Origin: Gammaproteobacteria bacterium
GTDB taxonomy: Bacteria; Pseudomonadota; Gammaproteobacteria; GCA-001735895
Direction of reading: 5' to 3'
Assembly: GCA_018669845.1 (NCBI GenBank)
Contig: JABHSO010000045.1
Coordinates: 1 to 36,741 of the forward strand
DNA: 36,741 nt
Shown piece after piece: positions 1 to 8,457 of this stretch; the stretch's first letter is position 1, and the number at the start of each line of letters is the position of its first letter. The notes beneath the pieces are model-generated. The model was not told the origin of the DNA, did no database searches, and worked only from the letters and a program-made list of their open reading frames with translations. The translations under genes were made by a program, and so were the position numbers.

Positions 1-165
1 GGTGTTTGATGTTTTTCGTTATAAATCAATAGCTTGAAATATAATGATAACATTTTTCACTGGAGTTTTTATTGATTTCCAACCGTTTTAAGCCCTTTTA
101 TTGTTATATTTCAATAAGATAGAGTTTATGGTCGGTAACTAGTTAATTCAAATACTCGTTAAAAA

Positions 166-197
166 CCTCTGCGTACCTCTGTGTCCTCTGCGGTTAA
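166..197. repeat. Short degenerate CTCTGCG-type tandem array
   Basis: Three consecutive near-copies of a 9-10 nt unit (CCTCTGCGTA, CCTCTGTGT, CCTCTGCGG) lie in the leader of sspB and end in GGTTAA. A remnant in the opposite orientation (TACGCAGAG then AGTTAAAA) is at 862-877, so sspB is bracketed by the family. The array has no coding role that I can see. The other 229 bases before sspB hold no gene and no promoter I would defend. Confidence 0.55.
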
Positions 198-229
198 ATT
201 TCTTTTTTAATTAATTTTTAATATAGATT

Positions 230-652
230 ATGACTTCAAACAAACCCTATTTGATTCGAGCACTTTATGAGTGGCTGGTTGATAACGATGCAACCCCGCA
301 TATTATGGTGAATACCACTATTGATGATGTCATGATTCCGAATGGAATTGATAAAGATGGCCAGGTAGTACTGAATATTGCCACACGTTCTGTTCAGGGG
401 CTTGAAATGGAGAATACTCATATTGCCTTTACTGCCCGCTTTAGTGGTGCTGCTCATAATATCTATATTCCGATTAATGCGATTATGGCTATTTATAGCA
501 TGGAAGACGGGCAGGGCATGATGTTCGCTGAAGATACTTCTATCAAGGCAGATTCGACAGGGGATAGTGCTGTAGGCAGTAAAAGCTCAGTAAAAAAGGA
601 TGTGAAGAAAAGTTCAGAAAAGAAAAAGCCGGGATTAAAAATCGTTAAGTAA
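230..652 (+). CDS. sspB: ClpXP protease specificity-enhancing factor SspB
   Basis: SspB is a cytoplasmic adaptor that binds ssrA-tagged and some other substrates and delivers them to ClpXP. The 140-residue protein has the family layout. A folded substrate-binding domain covers about residues 4-105 (start MTSNKPYLIRALYEW). A flexible Lys/Ser-rich linker covers about 106-132. The C-terminal ClpX-docking tail is PGLKIVK, matching the hydrophobic-Val-Lys tail of known SspB. The ATG at 230 follows an AT-rich leader without a clear Shine-Dalgarno sequence. In enterics sspB follows sspA, but here the 229 bases upstream are noncoding, so sspA is either further away or elsewhere. The C-terminal tail makes the call firm. 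Confidence 0.93.
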   Translation: MTSNKPYLIRALYEWLVDNDATPHIMVNTTIDDVMIPNGIDKDGQVVLNIATRSVQGLEMENTHIAFTARFSGAAHNIYIPINAIMAIYSMEDGQGMMFAEDTSIKADSTGDSAVGSKSSVKKDVKKSSEKKKPGLKIVK

Positions 653-708
653 TTGTATCTACTCAGAGAATTTCAATTTTTCTATAAATTTAAAGATTTT
701 TTTTCACC

Positions 709-748
709 ACTAAATAATGAAGTACAATAAGGTATATCGTTATTTAGT
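709..748. repeat. AT-rich 9-bp inverted repeat
   Basis: ACTAAATAA at 709-717 pairs perfectly with TTATTTAGT at 740-748 around a 22-nt loop. It lies 56 bases after sspB. It has no GC stem and no following T-run, so I do not call it a terminator. It lies inside the region bounded by CACCAC (705-710) and the CTTCGTG array at 814-840, so it may be the interior of a degraded repeat element. Confidence 0.4.
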
Positions 749-813
749 AATGAGTTGTTTAAAATTATGACAATGACTGATTTATCCAATTACTTTTAGC
801 ATTATTTGTTTTT

Positions 814-840
814 CTTCGTGAGCTTCGTGTCTTCGTGGTG
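814..840 (-). repeat. CTTCGTG 9-nt unit array, copy A
   Basis: Three units of CTTCGTG plus a 2-nt variable part (the middle unit is one base short) end in GTGGTGAA. Read on the minus strand this is the same ANCACGAAG array seen at 32028-32055 and 35651-35678. It occupies the gap between the convergent genes sspB and yraN. It is an intergenic dispersed repeat of unknown function. Confidence 0.6.
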
Positions 841-872
841 AATATGTTTTGCTTTTTTGAATACGCAGAGAG

Positions 873-1262
873 TTAAAAATAATCTGACTGTTCTCCACTA
901 AACGCATTTTGTATCCATTCAAAATTATTGTTTTTCAGCTTTTCTTCCGGACTGATGAATAACGCATCAAATCGATATGTGTACTGTTGAAACTCTTTAT
1001 GGTTAGTGATGAAAGTTAATGCAGCCTTGCTTATTTTCTGCTGCTTGGAGCGAGGAATACTGTAAGCAGTTCCACCGAAAGCGTTGCTCTTACGGTATTT
1101 AACTTCAATGAAACATAATGTGTTCTGGTGCAGCATGATCAGGTCTATTTCACCAAAGCGACAATGATAGTTTTGCTGTACCGGTTTTAAGCCATTCTGT
1201 TGCAACCAGCTTAAAGCCTGTTGCTCAAAATACAGTCCTTTGTCTTTTTTTGAGCCCCACAT
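873..1262 (-). CDS. yraN: YraN family (UPF0102) putative nuclease
   Basis: This is a 129-residue protein of the YraN/UPF0102 family, whose fold resembles Holliday junction resolvases and restriction endonucleases. The activity in the cell is not established. The catalytic-type pattern is visible: E38-I-D40 in RFGEIDLIML, then E53-V-K55 in FIEVKYRKS, which is the PD-(D/E)xK arrangement. Length and the N-terminal GLYFEQQALSWL helix are typical of the family. It starts 14 nt after the lpoA stop and is probably cotranscribed with it, as in many gammaproteobacteria. Its stop codon abuts a remnant of the CTCTGCG repeat. Confidence 0.9.
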   Translation of the reverse strand: MWGSKKDKGLYFEQQALSWLQQNGLKPVQQNYHCRFGEIDLIMLHQNTLCFIEVKYRKSNAFGGTAYSIPRSKQQKISKAALTFITNHKEFQQYTYRFDALFISPEEKLKNNNFEWIQNAFSGEQSDYF

Positions 1263-1276
1263 GTGATTAAGATATG

Positions 1277-3172
1277 TTATTCAACGACTTCAACACTTTC
1301 TTTTAATACTTGTGCTCGGCCTTTTTTATAAGTCGCGAGGATGAGTTCACGGTGTACTCGGCCTTTGGTATCGACTGATATGGTGCCGCTATTGAGCGCT
1401 ATTTTTTCTTCTGGAGTGATCAGTAAACGTCTTAATGATGGTATTAACTTATAGGCGTCTATGCCCAGTGCAAAAAAGCGGGCGTAACGTTTACTCTGTT
1501 TTGGCCATAATTTTTTAATGGCAGCAAAATCAGGGTTAGTTGTGTTTGTTAATGCCCAGGGAGTATCGACAAATAAAATATCATCAAGGTCTCTATCAGC
1601 ATCCGGGTCACTGATGCTGGAAGATATGCTGGATGTTGCGTAGACGTTTAAACCTTTTGCATGGTGAAACTTAAGCTGGGGTTTAATTAAACGAGCCTGT
1701 CGAGGATTACCGGCAATAAATACCATATCGATATCCTGTCTTCTGCGCGGGATAAACTCTGATTTCTCGCCGATCACCTGTTGTAAAATTGAATGTCGGC
1801 GTTTACTGCTGTTAAGATTTAATAACTGCTTGATGGATGGTGAGTAATCATTTTTTCTGGAGGGATACCTGGCGCTTTCTACGACCTGACCTCCAAGGGC
1901 TTCAAAACGTTCTGTAAATGCCTTGTTTAAACGATCTCCTAACTTGCTATCGGGGGTTAGGGTAACGGCATGGTACTGGCTGCTGATCAGTGCGTAGTCG
2001 GCTATCTGCTCTGCTTCATCTTCCGGCCTAAGGCCAAACTGATACAGATTGTTTATGCCATACCTGTCATTGTCGGCATAATTAAGGGTTAATGTGGGTA
2101 TTTTTAACTCTTCGTTGAGTTGGAGTTCATTCACCAGTTTTTTGTCTAGAGGACCCACAATAAAATCAGCGCCATTTTGTATGGCCTGATTGTATTGTAG
2201 GGAGAATTGCTGAGGTTCGCTGCTGGCATTAATAATTTCCAGTTCAGGTTTTTCTTCTCCGTCATTGTAATAAGCGTATAAAAAACCATTTTGAATGGCT
2301 TCGGCAACATTCTTTAACTTATCAGATAAGGGAAGCATCAGCGCGATACGAGTGGGGTTTATGTATATTAATTTACTTTCTTCGACCAGTTGATCTGCAA
2401 AAATAAGAGATGCCTCATGATCTACATAAATCTCATGCCATTTTTCTATCCAGGGCTCTATTTTAGCTGGAAGCATATTGGAGCGACGGGCTATTAAATT
2501 TAACTCTAACCAACCTCTTAGGTCGATTGTCTGTTGCTGAGACAGTGCCTTGATAATATGAAGTTCGGTTATCCGGTTTAAGGCATCCCAGATAAACTTA
2601 TGATTTTCCTGGATTTCAAAATCTGACTCCAGATACTGACCAATCTGGATACGTAATTTTGCTGTTTCCATGGGCTTTCCGATGGCGAGTACACCTTTTG
2701 AACGGATATTCAAAGCGAGTGCTTTGTAGGTAGGGTCTGTAATAGTTTCTATATCCGGTAAATTCCCGAGGCTTTGATAAGTTTTACCATTTTCAAAATA
2801 AAGCCCAGCTAACAGCACGTATTTATTGATAGCTTCTTTTTCCAGGATGTCACCATCGGTTAAAGAATCATAGAGTGTCTGCATCTCATCATAATGTTGA
2901 TCTTTAAACAGCATGAGTGCAGTTTTCTGTAAATATTTTGAACGATCTGGTTGAGCAGAATTATCAGCCAGGTGTTGATACATGCTGGCAGCTTTTTCCC
3001 ACTCAAACCCCTGTTCGTAATTTAATGCGATAAATATTGATTCAGCCGTTACCTGCTGACTGATTTTAGGTTTTAAAACAGTAACTGTAGTTGTCTGACA
3101 GGCAATAACAAATAAGGTGGTAACAACAATCAGGCTTCGTTGAACCAGCTTTTGTAGGTGAAGTTTGTGCAT
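1277..3172 (-). CDS. lpoA: Penicillin-binding protein activator LpoA (outer membrane lipoprotein)
   Basis: LpoA is an outer membrane lipoprotein that reaches through the peptidoglycan to stimulate the synthase PBP1a. The 631-residue protein begins with a lipoprotein signal peptide ending at the lipobox VIAC (C25). Helical TPR-like repeats follow (about 40-255), then a periplasmic-binding-protein-like domain (about 270-610) starting near TRIALMLPLS. The C-terminal part contains GADFIVGPLDKKLV and DMVFIAGNPRQARLI, typical of this ligand-binding-like fold. The gene lies divergently from rsmI with an 83-bp gap and just upstream of yraN, the conserved gammaproteobacterial arrangement. The ATG has no clear Shine-Dalgarno sequence, but no other Met precedes the signal peptide core. 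Confidence 0.93.
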   Translation of the reverse strand: MHKLHLQKLVQRSLIVVTTLFVIACQTTTVTVLKPKISQQVTAESIFIALNYEQGFEWEKAASMYQHLADNSAQPDRSKYLQKTALMLFKDQHYDEMQTLYDSLTDGDILEKEAINKYVLLAGLYFENGKTYQSLGNLPDIETITDPTYKALALNIRSKGVLAIGKPMETAKLRIQIGQYLESDFEIQENHKFIWDALNRITELHIIKALSQQQTIDLRGWLELNLIARRSNMLPAKIEPWIEKWHEIYVDHEASLIFADQLVEESKLIYINPTRIALMLPLSDKLKNVAEAIQNGFLYAYYNDGEEKPELEIINASSEPQQFSLQYNQAIQNGADFIVGPLDKKLVNELQLNEELKIPTLTLNYADNDRYGINNLYQFGLRPEDEAEQIADYALISSQYHAVTLTPDSKLGDRLNKAFTERFEALGGQVVESARYPSRKNDYSPSIKQLLNLNSSKRRHSILQQVIGEKSEFIPRRRQDIDMVFIAGNPRQARLIKPQLKFHHAKGLNVYATSSISSSISDPDADRDLDDILFVDTPWALTNTTNPDFAAIKKLWPKQSKRYARFFALGIDAYKLIPSLRRLLITPEEKIALNSGTISVDTKGRVHRELILATYKKGRAQVLKESVEVVE

Positions 3173-3185
3173 AGGTGATGATAGG

Positions 3186-3213
3186 TTTATTGAATTAATG
3201 CTGTTGATGTCAA
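3186..3213 (-). promoter_or_regulatory. Candidate lpoA promoter (minus strand)
   Basis: On the minus strand a perfect TTGACA (3213-3208) is followed after 16 nt by AATAAA (3191-3186). Transcription would begin near 3179, leaving only about six leader bases before the lpoA ATG. Such a very short leader would fit the missing Shine-Dalgarno sequence, but it also leaves the call uncertain. Confidence 0.35.
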
Positions 3214-3220
3214 GATGGCT

Positions 3221-3229
3221 TGCTAGAAT
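3221..3229 (+). promoter_or_regulatory. Candidate extended -10 promoter for rsmI
   Basis: TGC-TAGAAT is an extended -10 element (TGn followed by a 5/6 match to TATAAT). It lies 26 bases before the rsmI ATG at 3256. No well spaced -35 is seen (TTGATG is 14 nt away), which is tolerated in extended -10 promoters. It lies back to back with the candidate lpoA promoter. Confidence 0.4.
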
Positions 3230-3255
3230 AAGGTGATTAGTTTACATGGTTAAAG

Positions 3256-4098
3256 ATGAAAATGTCAGGCGTACTTCATATTGTAGCAACACCTATAGGA
3301 AATTTAGATGATATAACCCTGCGTGCGATTGAGGTATTGCGGTCGGTTGATCTGGTGGCGGCTGAAGATACTCGTCATAGCCAGCATTTACTGGCCCATT
3401 TGGGAATAAGTAAAAAGATGCTTTCTCTTCATGAACATAATGAAAGAGAGCGAATACAGCAGATTTTAAATTACCTGAGCGAAGGTTTGCAAATAGCGTT
3501 GGTTTCGGATGCTGGAACTCCGCTAATTTCTGATCCGGGTTTTCCTTTGGTTAGAGCCGTAGTCGAAGCGGGTTACAGGGTTACACCCGTGCCGGGAGTG
3601 AGTAGCGTGATAACCGCATTGAGTGCTGCAGGGCTGCCAACCGATAAGTTTATCTTTCACGGGTTCCTGCCACATAAAAATTCTGAAAGATTAACCAGAC
3701 TCGAAGCTTTGAAGAATGCAGATGGAACGCATGTTTTACTGGAATCTACACATCGAATAGAACGGCTTTTACAGCAGATTGAGCAGCTTATGCCGGAGGC
3801 AGATGTCGTTCTGGCCAAAGAGTTAACCAAACGTCATGAAACCTTTCTTCGAGGTACAGCTGAGCAGTGTCTGCAACTTTTTGATCAGGATGCCCTGCTT
3901 AAAAAAGGAGAATTTGTAGTGTTGATCCATCAGCAGAAATCAAATGCCCTTGATCAGAATGATGTTGAGATTCAAGCGTTGCTTAAATTGTTAATGGCTG
4001 AAATGCCGTTAACAAAGGCAGTTAAGCTGGCTGTTAACTTAACTGATCGAAAGAAGAATGAGCTGTATAAAATGGCATTAGAAGTTAATTCAGACTGA
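3256..4098 (+). CDS. rsmI: 16S rRNA 2'-O-methyltransferase RsmI
   Basis: RsmI methylates the ribose of C1402 in 16S rRNA using S-adenosylmethionine. The 280-residue length is standard. The tetrapyrrole-methylase-like fold is shown by VATPIGNLDDITLRA near the N-terminus, the AAEDTRHSQHLL segment, SDAGTPLISDPG and VPGVSSVITALSAAG, all diagnostic for RsmI. RsmH, the N4-methyltransferase for the same nucleotide, is encoded 9 kb downstream in this window. Two starts are possible, ATG 3256 and ATG 3262. I keep the first. The gene is divergent from lpoA. No terminator hairpin with a T-run is evident before the next gene. Confidence 0.95.
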   Translation: MKMSGVLHIVATPIGNLDDITLRAIEVLRSVDLVAAEDTRHSQHLLAHLGISKKMLSLHEHNERERIQQILNYLSEGLQIALVSDAGTPLISDPGFPLVRAVVEAGYRVTPVPGVSSVITALSAAGLPTDKFIFHGFLPHKNSERLTRLEALKNADGTHVLLESTHRIERLLQQIEQLMPEADVVLAKELTKRHETFLRGTAEQCLQLFDQDALLKKGEFVVLIHQQKSNALDQNDVEIQALLKLLMAEMPLTKAVKLAVNLTDRKKNELYKMALEVNSD

Positions 4099-4200
4099 AT
4101 AGTAATTGATCAGTTTCCCCTGGACTAAAAACCCATGTTATTCCGGAGTGTTCTACTAGACTTAATAGTTAAGTTAAATAGTGTTGTTTTAATTTATTAA

Positions 4201-7200
4201 ATGCCTGACTTTCATTTCCTTAAAATAAAAAATTACCTTGCCCCCCTGTTAGTGGTGATATGTCTGGTGTTTATTCGTGTGCAGTATGGGGTACTCCTGT
4301 TTCATACGCTGGCAGAACTATTTTCAATTATCGTTGGGGTTCTGATGCTGGTCATCGCATGGAATACAAAGCAGTTTACCCATAATGATTTTTTGTTATA
4401 TCTTGGTATTGGATACTTCTGGGTTGCGGTGATTGATACCTGGCATACGTTTACAGTGAATGGTATGCCATTTTTCAATATCACTGATTCAGAGGCAACG
4501 TTACATTTCTGGATATCAGCACGATTTATAGAAGCTACTATATTGCTCAGTGCCGTACTTTTCCAAAAAAGAAAATTAAGTGCAGGCTGGATGTTTATTG
4601 TCGGGGCAGTATTAGCGCTGCTGGTGATCTGGGGCTCTTTTGCTCTTGCTTATCCTGTGATGTTGACAGCAGAAGGTTTGACTCCTTTTAAAGTTAATAC
4701 TGAATACCTTGTCATTGCCATGCTTTGTCTCTCGGTGTTTATTTACTTCCGGCAAAACAGAATGATATCTCATAATGTGCGTTATTTACTCATTATATCG
4801 ATCGTTTTAACCATCCTGGCGGAAATATCTTTCACCTTGTACACGGATTTTTTTGGCAATGCTTTTGTGGTCGGGCACCTCTTTAAGTTTCTGTCCTTCT
4901 GGCTGATTTATCAGGCTATAGTGGAAACAACACTGACGGAACCCTTTACGGTGATGGCACAGGGTTCAAGTAGTTATGATGCTATTCCACATCCAGCGGT
5001 TGTAGTGGATGAATATGGCATTATTTCTCAGGTTAACAGGGCTGCGGAAATACACTGTGGAAGTTCTGCTCAAGACCTGATTCATCGTCATGTACACAAT
5101 TTTTTTCATCCTCCTCACTTATCCGTACAGAATTGTGATTTGTGTAAATTCATTAGAAATGGAAAATCTAAAGAAGGGCTGATTACTGACTTTCCAAAGG
5201 ATAATAAAAGTTTCCTTATCTCACTGGCTCCAATTAAACAGGATAGTAAGACTCGTGCAATGGTGCAGTCTATGCTGGATGTAACAGAGCAAATAACAGT
5301 AGCTTCGGACCTTCAGCAAGAAATTAGTGATCGAAAATTGATAGAAGCTTCATTAATCAAAAGTGAAGTTCGATTCAGGAATTTGTTCGAAAATTCTGAA
5401 ATTTCTATCTGGGATGAAGATATATCTGAAGTTTATGAAATATTAAATGAGCTTAAAAAGGAAGGCGTAACCGATCTTTCAGAATATCTGGAACAGCACC
5501 CGGATGTTATAGGACAACTGGCTGCTAAAGTTAAAGTAAATCATGTTAACTCAGCCACATTGAAGCTTTTTAAGGCCACTCATGAAAAGAAATTTATAAA
5601 TCAGATTGATAAGTCTTTTGGCCCGGGTGCCATGGAAGTGTTTGTGGATACCATGCATGCCTATTGGAATAATAAACCTTTCTTTCGCTCCGAGGCTAAT
5701 TTCAGGACTTTAGATGGAGATATTATTAATGCAATTATTTCCTACAGAATACCCACTGACCCTGAAGAGCTTAAGAATATAGCCGTTACTATTGTTGATA
5801 TCACTGAGAGAAAACAGGCAGAAAATAAACTGATACAGAGTGAAACTCGGTTTAGAGAAATATTTGAGACTACAGATGCAATTTCTGTACAGGGTTATGA
5901 TCGCAACAGAAAAGTGATTTACTGGAATTCTGCAAGTGAATCACTGTATGGTTTTTCTGCTGATGAAGCCCTGGGTAAACAACTGGAAGATTTGATAATA
6001 CCTGAGGAAATGCGAGACCCGGTTAAAGAAGGGGTGGATAACTGGCTGAATGGTGGAGCAGCAATTCCCTCCTCAGAACTAACGCTGTGTAAATCTGATG
6101 GTTCAGCTGTTCAGGTTTTTTCAAATCATGTGCTATTGATGAACCATAACAATGAAGCTGAAATGTTCTGTATTGATATGGATATGACAACCATTAAAAA
6201 AGCAGAGCGGAAATTAATTGAAAGTGAAGGGAAATTTAAAGCCATAACAGATCAGGCAACAGAGGGAATAACAGTTGCTGATATGGATGGTAATTATATG
6301 TTTGTAAATGCTGCTTTTTGTCAAATGATAGGGTATTCAGAAGAAGAGCTTTTACAGATGAGTGTGTATGATGTGAAAGCGCCAGAGCAGGACACCTCAT
6401 CTTTTGAGAGAACCAAAGGGCGTGAAGAAGGCCTGGAAGTTGAAGTTTATTTGCAGAGAAAAGATGGCAGCATCTTTATCGCTGAAGTAATTGGTAAGGT
6501 GATTGAATTTGGTGGACAAACACAGGTGCTGGGTACCATTCGTGATATTACCCGGCAGGTAAAAGCTGATGAGCAAATACGCACTCTGTCTCAGACTGTT
6601 GAACAAAGCCCTGTATCGGTGGTGATAACTGATAGTCAGGCAAAGATTGAATACGTCAATAAAACCTTTGAAAAAGTAACTGGTTATAGCGCACAAGAGG
6701 TTTCTGGTCTTAACCCTCGAATTCTGAAATCAGAAAAAACCCCCGGAAGTCTGTATAAAGAAATGTGGGGTGCTATTAGCAATGGTAAAACCTGGCAAGG
6801 TGAATTGCAGAACCGTAAAAAGAATGGTGATGTTTTCTGGGAATATGCCCATTTTGCACCGGTAGTCGATGAATATGGTACTACCCGTCACTATCTGGCG
6901 ATTAAGGAAGATATTACGTTACGTAAACAACAGGAAGAGCACATTATTCATCAGGCACACTTCGATACATTGACCAATTTACCAAATCGTTTTCTTTCAC
7001 TCGATCGTCTTTCTCAACTGATAAAAGAAGCCCAGCGGGATGACAAGCAGATTGCAGTACTTTTTCTGGATATGGATGACTTTAAAAAGGTGAATGATAC
7101 GTTGGGGCATGAAACAGGTGATAAGCTTTTAATTGAAGCATCAGAGCGTTTGAGAGGAATAATTCGTAGTGGGGACACGGTCGGCCGATTTGGTGGTGAT

Positions 7201-8232
7201 GAATTTATTATACTACTGGGTGGGTTATCAGATTCAGCAGATGCTCGTCCGATAGCTGAAAACTTACTTAACCGGTTCAGAGATGCATTTAGAATTGATG
7301 GCCGAGAATTAATGATAACGCTCAGTGTTGGTATTGCGGTCTACCCTGGTGATGGCGAAAACTCTTCTGAACTTTTGAGAAATGCAGATTCAGCGATGTA
7401 TCATTCGAAAGAGCTGGGTCGCAACACCTATACTTATTTTACCGATGAAATGAACAGGGATGTATCCCGCCGTCTGGCATTAGAAGAGCAGATTCATGGT
7501 GCTCTGGAAAGAGGTGAGTTCAGTGTTTATTACCAGCCTCAGATCAATATTAAAAATGCTAAAGTGATGGGGGCAGAAGCTCTTTTACGCTGGTTTAATC
7601 CTGCACTGGGGCAGGTATCGCCCGTTGAGTTTATTCCAATTGCTGAGCAAACTGGTTTGATAGTGCCTTTGGGGAAATTTGTATTAACTGAAGCATTAAC
7701 TCAAACTGAGCTGTGGCAAAAACAGTTCGATGCGAATTTTCGTATTGCCGTAAATCTTTCACCTCGTCAGTTTCGTGACCCTGATCTGGTTACTTCAATC
7801 GAACAGATATTAATGAATTCATTCGTGAGCAATAACAGTCTTGAGCTGGAAATCACTGAAGGTGTGTTGATGAGTGGCCATGGCTATATTGATGATGCGC
7901 TGGTAGCCCTGAATCAAATGGGTATTAGTATCTCAATGGATGATTTTGGTACTGGTTATTCTTCTCTGAGTTACCTTCGTCGTTATCCTTTTGATGTTTT
8001 AAAAATAGATCAAAGCTTTATTAGGGATATTACTAAAGACCCTGCGGATAGAGAATTGATTATCGCCGCTATTTCAATGGCTCATGGGTTAAATCTTAAA
8101 GTTGTTGCCGAAGGTGTTGAAACAGAAGAGCAATATAATGACCTGAAGCAGCTAGGTTGCGATTACGCACAGGGCTACTTTTTTGAGAAACCTGTTCCTG
8201 CAGATGAGCTGACAAAATATTTAACTTCGTAA
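4201..8232 (+). CDS. MASE3-PAS(x5)-GGDEF-EAL c-di-GMP signalling protein
   Basis: This is a 1343-residue membrane protein predicted to make and/or break c-di-GMP. A MASE3-type sensor with about eight hydrophobic segments covers 10-243. Five PAS domains follow at about 250-362, 388-540, 547-672, 675-790 and 795-908, several ending in DIT(E/R) linkers. GGDEF is at about 917-1080 and EAL at about 1095-1340. The synthase motif GGDEF is at 998-1002 and the inhibitory RxxD site is R989-D992. The phosphodiesterase side has EALLRW (E1126), ELEITEGVL, D1247-D1248 in MDDFGTG and VVAEGVET, so both halves look active. PAS1 carries H295, H297, H299, H303, C312 and C315. An in-frame TAA directly precedes the ATG, so the start cannot lie upstream. 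No Shine-Dalgarno sequence is visible. Its paralog follows. The signal sensed is unknown. Confidence 0.9.
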   Translation: MPDFHFLKIKNYLAPLLVVICLVFIRVQYGVLLFHTLAELFSIIVGVLMLVIAWNTKQFTHNDFLLYLGIGYFWVAVIDTWHTFTVNGMPFFNITDSEATLHFWISARFIEATILLSAVLFQKRKLSAGWMFIVGAVLALLVIWGSFALAYPVMLTAEGLTPFKVNTEYLVIAMLCLSVFIYFRQNRMISHNVRYLLIISIVLTILAEISFTLYTDFFGNAFVVGHLFKFLSFWLIYQAIVETTLTEPFTVMAQGSSSYDAIPHPAVVVDEYGIISQVNRAAEIHCGSSAQDLIHRHVHNFFHPPHLSVQNCDLCKFIRNGKSKEGLITDFPKDNKSFLISLAPIKQDSKTRAMVQSMLDVTEQITVASDLQQEISDRKLIEASLIKSEVRFRNLFENSEISIWDEDISEVYEILNELKKEGVTDLSEYLEQHPDVIGQLAAKVKVNHVNSATLKLFKATHEKKFINQIDKSFGPGAMEVFVDTMHAYWNNKPFFRSEANFRTLDGDIINAIISYRIPTDPEELKNIAVTIVDITERKQAENKLIQSETRFREIFETTDAISVQGYDRNRKVIYWNSASESLYGFSADEALGKQLEDLIIPEEMRDPVKEGVDNWLNGGAAIPSSELTLCKSDGSAVQVFSNHVLLMNHNNEAEMFCIDMDMTTIKKAERKLIESEGKFKAITDQATEGITVADMDGNYMFVNAAFCQMIGYSEEELLQMSVYDVKAPEQDTSSFERTKGREEGLEVEVYLQRKDGSIFIAEVIGKVIEFGGQTQVLGTIRDITRQVKADEQIRTLSQTVEQSPVSVVITDSQAKIEYVNKTFEKVTGYSAQEVSGLNPRILKSEKTPGSLYKEMWGAISNGKTWQGELQNRKKNGDVFWEYAHFAPVVDEYGTTRHYLAIKEDITLRKQQEEHIIHQAHFDTLTNLPNRFLSLDRLSQLIKEAQRDDKQIAVLFLDMDDFKKVNDTLGHETGDKLLIEASERLRGIIRSGDTVGRFGGDEFIILLGGLSDSADARPIAENLLNRFRDAFRIDGRELMITLSVGIAVYPGDGENSSELLRNADSAMYHSKELGRNTYTYFTDEMNRDVSRRLALEEQIHGALERGEFSVYYQPQINIKNAKVMGAEALLRWFNPALGQVSPVEFIPIAEQTGLIVPLGKFVLTEALTQTELWQKQFDANFRIAVNLSPRQFRDPDLVTSIEQILMNSFVSNNSLELEITEGVLMSGHGYIDDALVALNQMGISISMDDFGTGYSSLSYLRRYPFDVLKIDQSFIRDITKDPADRELIIAAISMAHGLNLKVVAEGVETEEQYNDLKQLGCDYAQGYFFEKPVPADELTKYLTS

Positions 8233-8298
8233 ACTATATGGCTTTTATCTCTACAGGTGGCCGGATAAACTGGACTGTTTCCTATAGTTTATAAAAGC
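8231..8298 (+). other. Two interleaved 8-bp inverted repeats between the paralogs
   Basis: AAACTATA (8231-8238) complements TATAGTTT (8283-8290). GCTTTTAT (8241-8248) complements ATAAAAGC (8291-8298). The order is A-B-A'-B'. With only 2 nt between A and B and none between A' and B', both stems cannot form fully at once, so they would be alternative hairpins. There is no T-run. The first arm begins inside the stop codon of the upstream gene. Function is unproven and chance is possible in AT-rich DNA. Confidence 0.3.
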
Positions 8299-8401
8299 AA
8301 ATTTTCTGCTTCCGAGTTGTCTTTACTTACGGTCATTATTCCTAGTTTGTGACGGAAAAGTTTAAAAGTTGATATTCTTTAATAATCACCAAAATATAAA
8401 C

Positions 8402-8429
8402 TTGAATGTTAATTTATGCCAACTAGAAT
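8402..8429 (+). promoter_or_regulatory. Candidate promoter for the second MASE3 gene
   Basis: TTGAAT (8402-8407) and TAGAAT (8424-8429) are separated by 16 nt, 28 bases before the ATG at 8458. This would leave a leader of about 20 nt. The match is fair and the region is AT-rich, so the call is tentative. Confidence 0.35.
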
Positions 8430-8457
8430 TATCTATATATTTGTTTTTATTGCTTAA

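Noticed and set aside
166-197. CRISPR-like reading of the short tandem arrays (also 814-840, 32028-32055 and 35651-35678)
   Set aside because: Units are 9-10 nt and directly adjacent with no spacers, and no cas genes are present.
4160-4174. ACTTAA/TTAAGT hairpin before the first MASE3 gene as rsmI terminator
   Set aside because: The stem is six AT-rich pairs with a 3-nt loop and no proper T-run, too weak to call.
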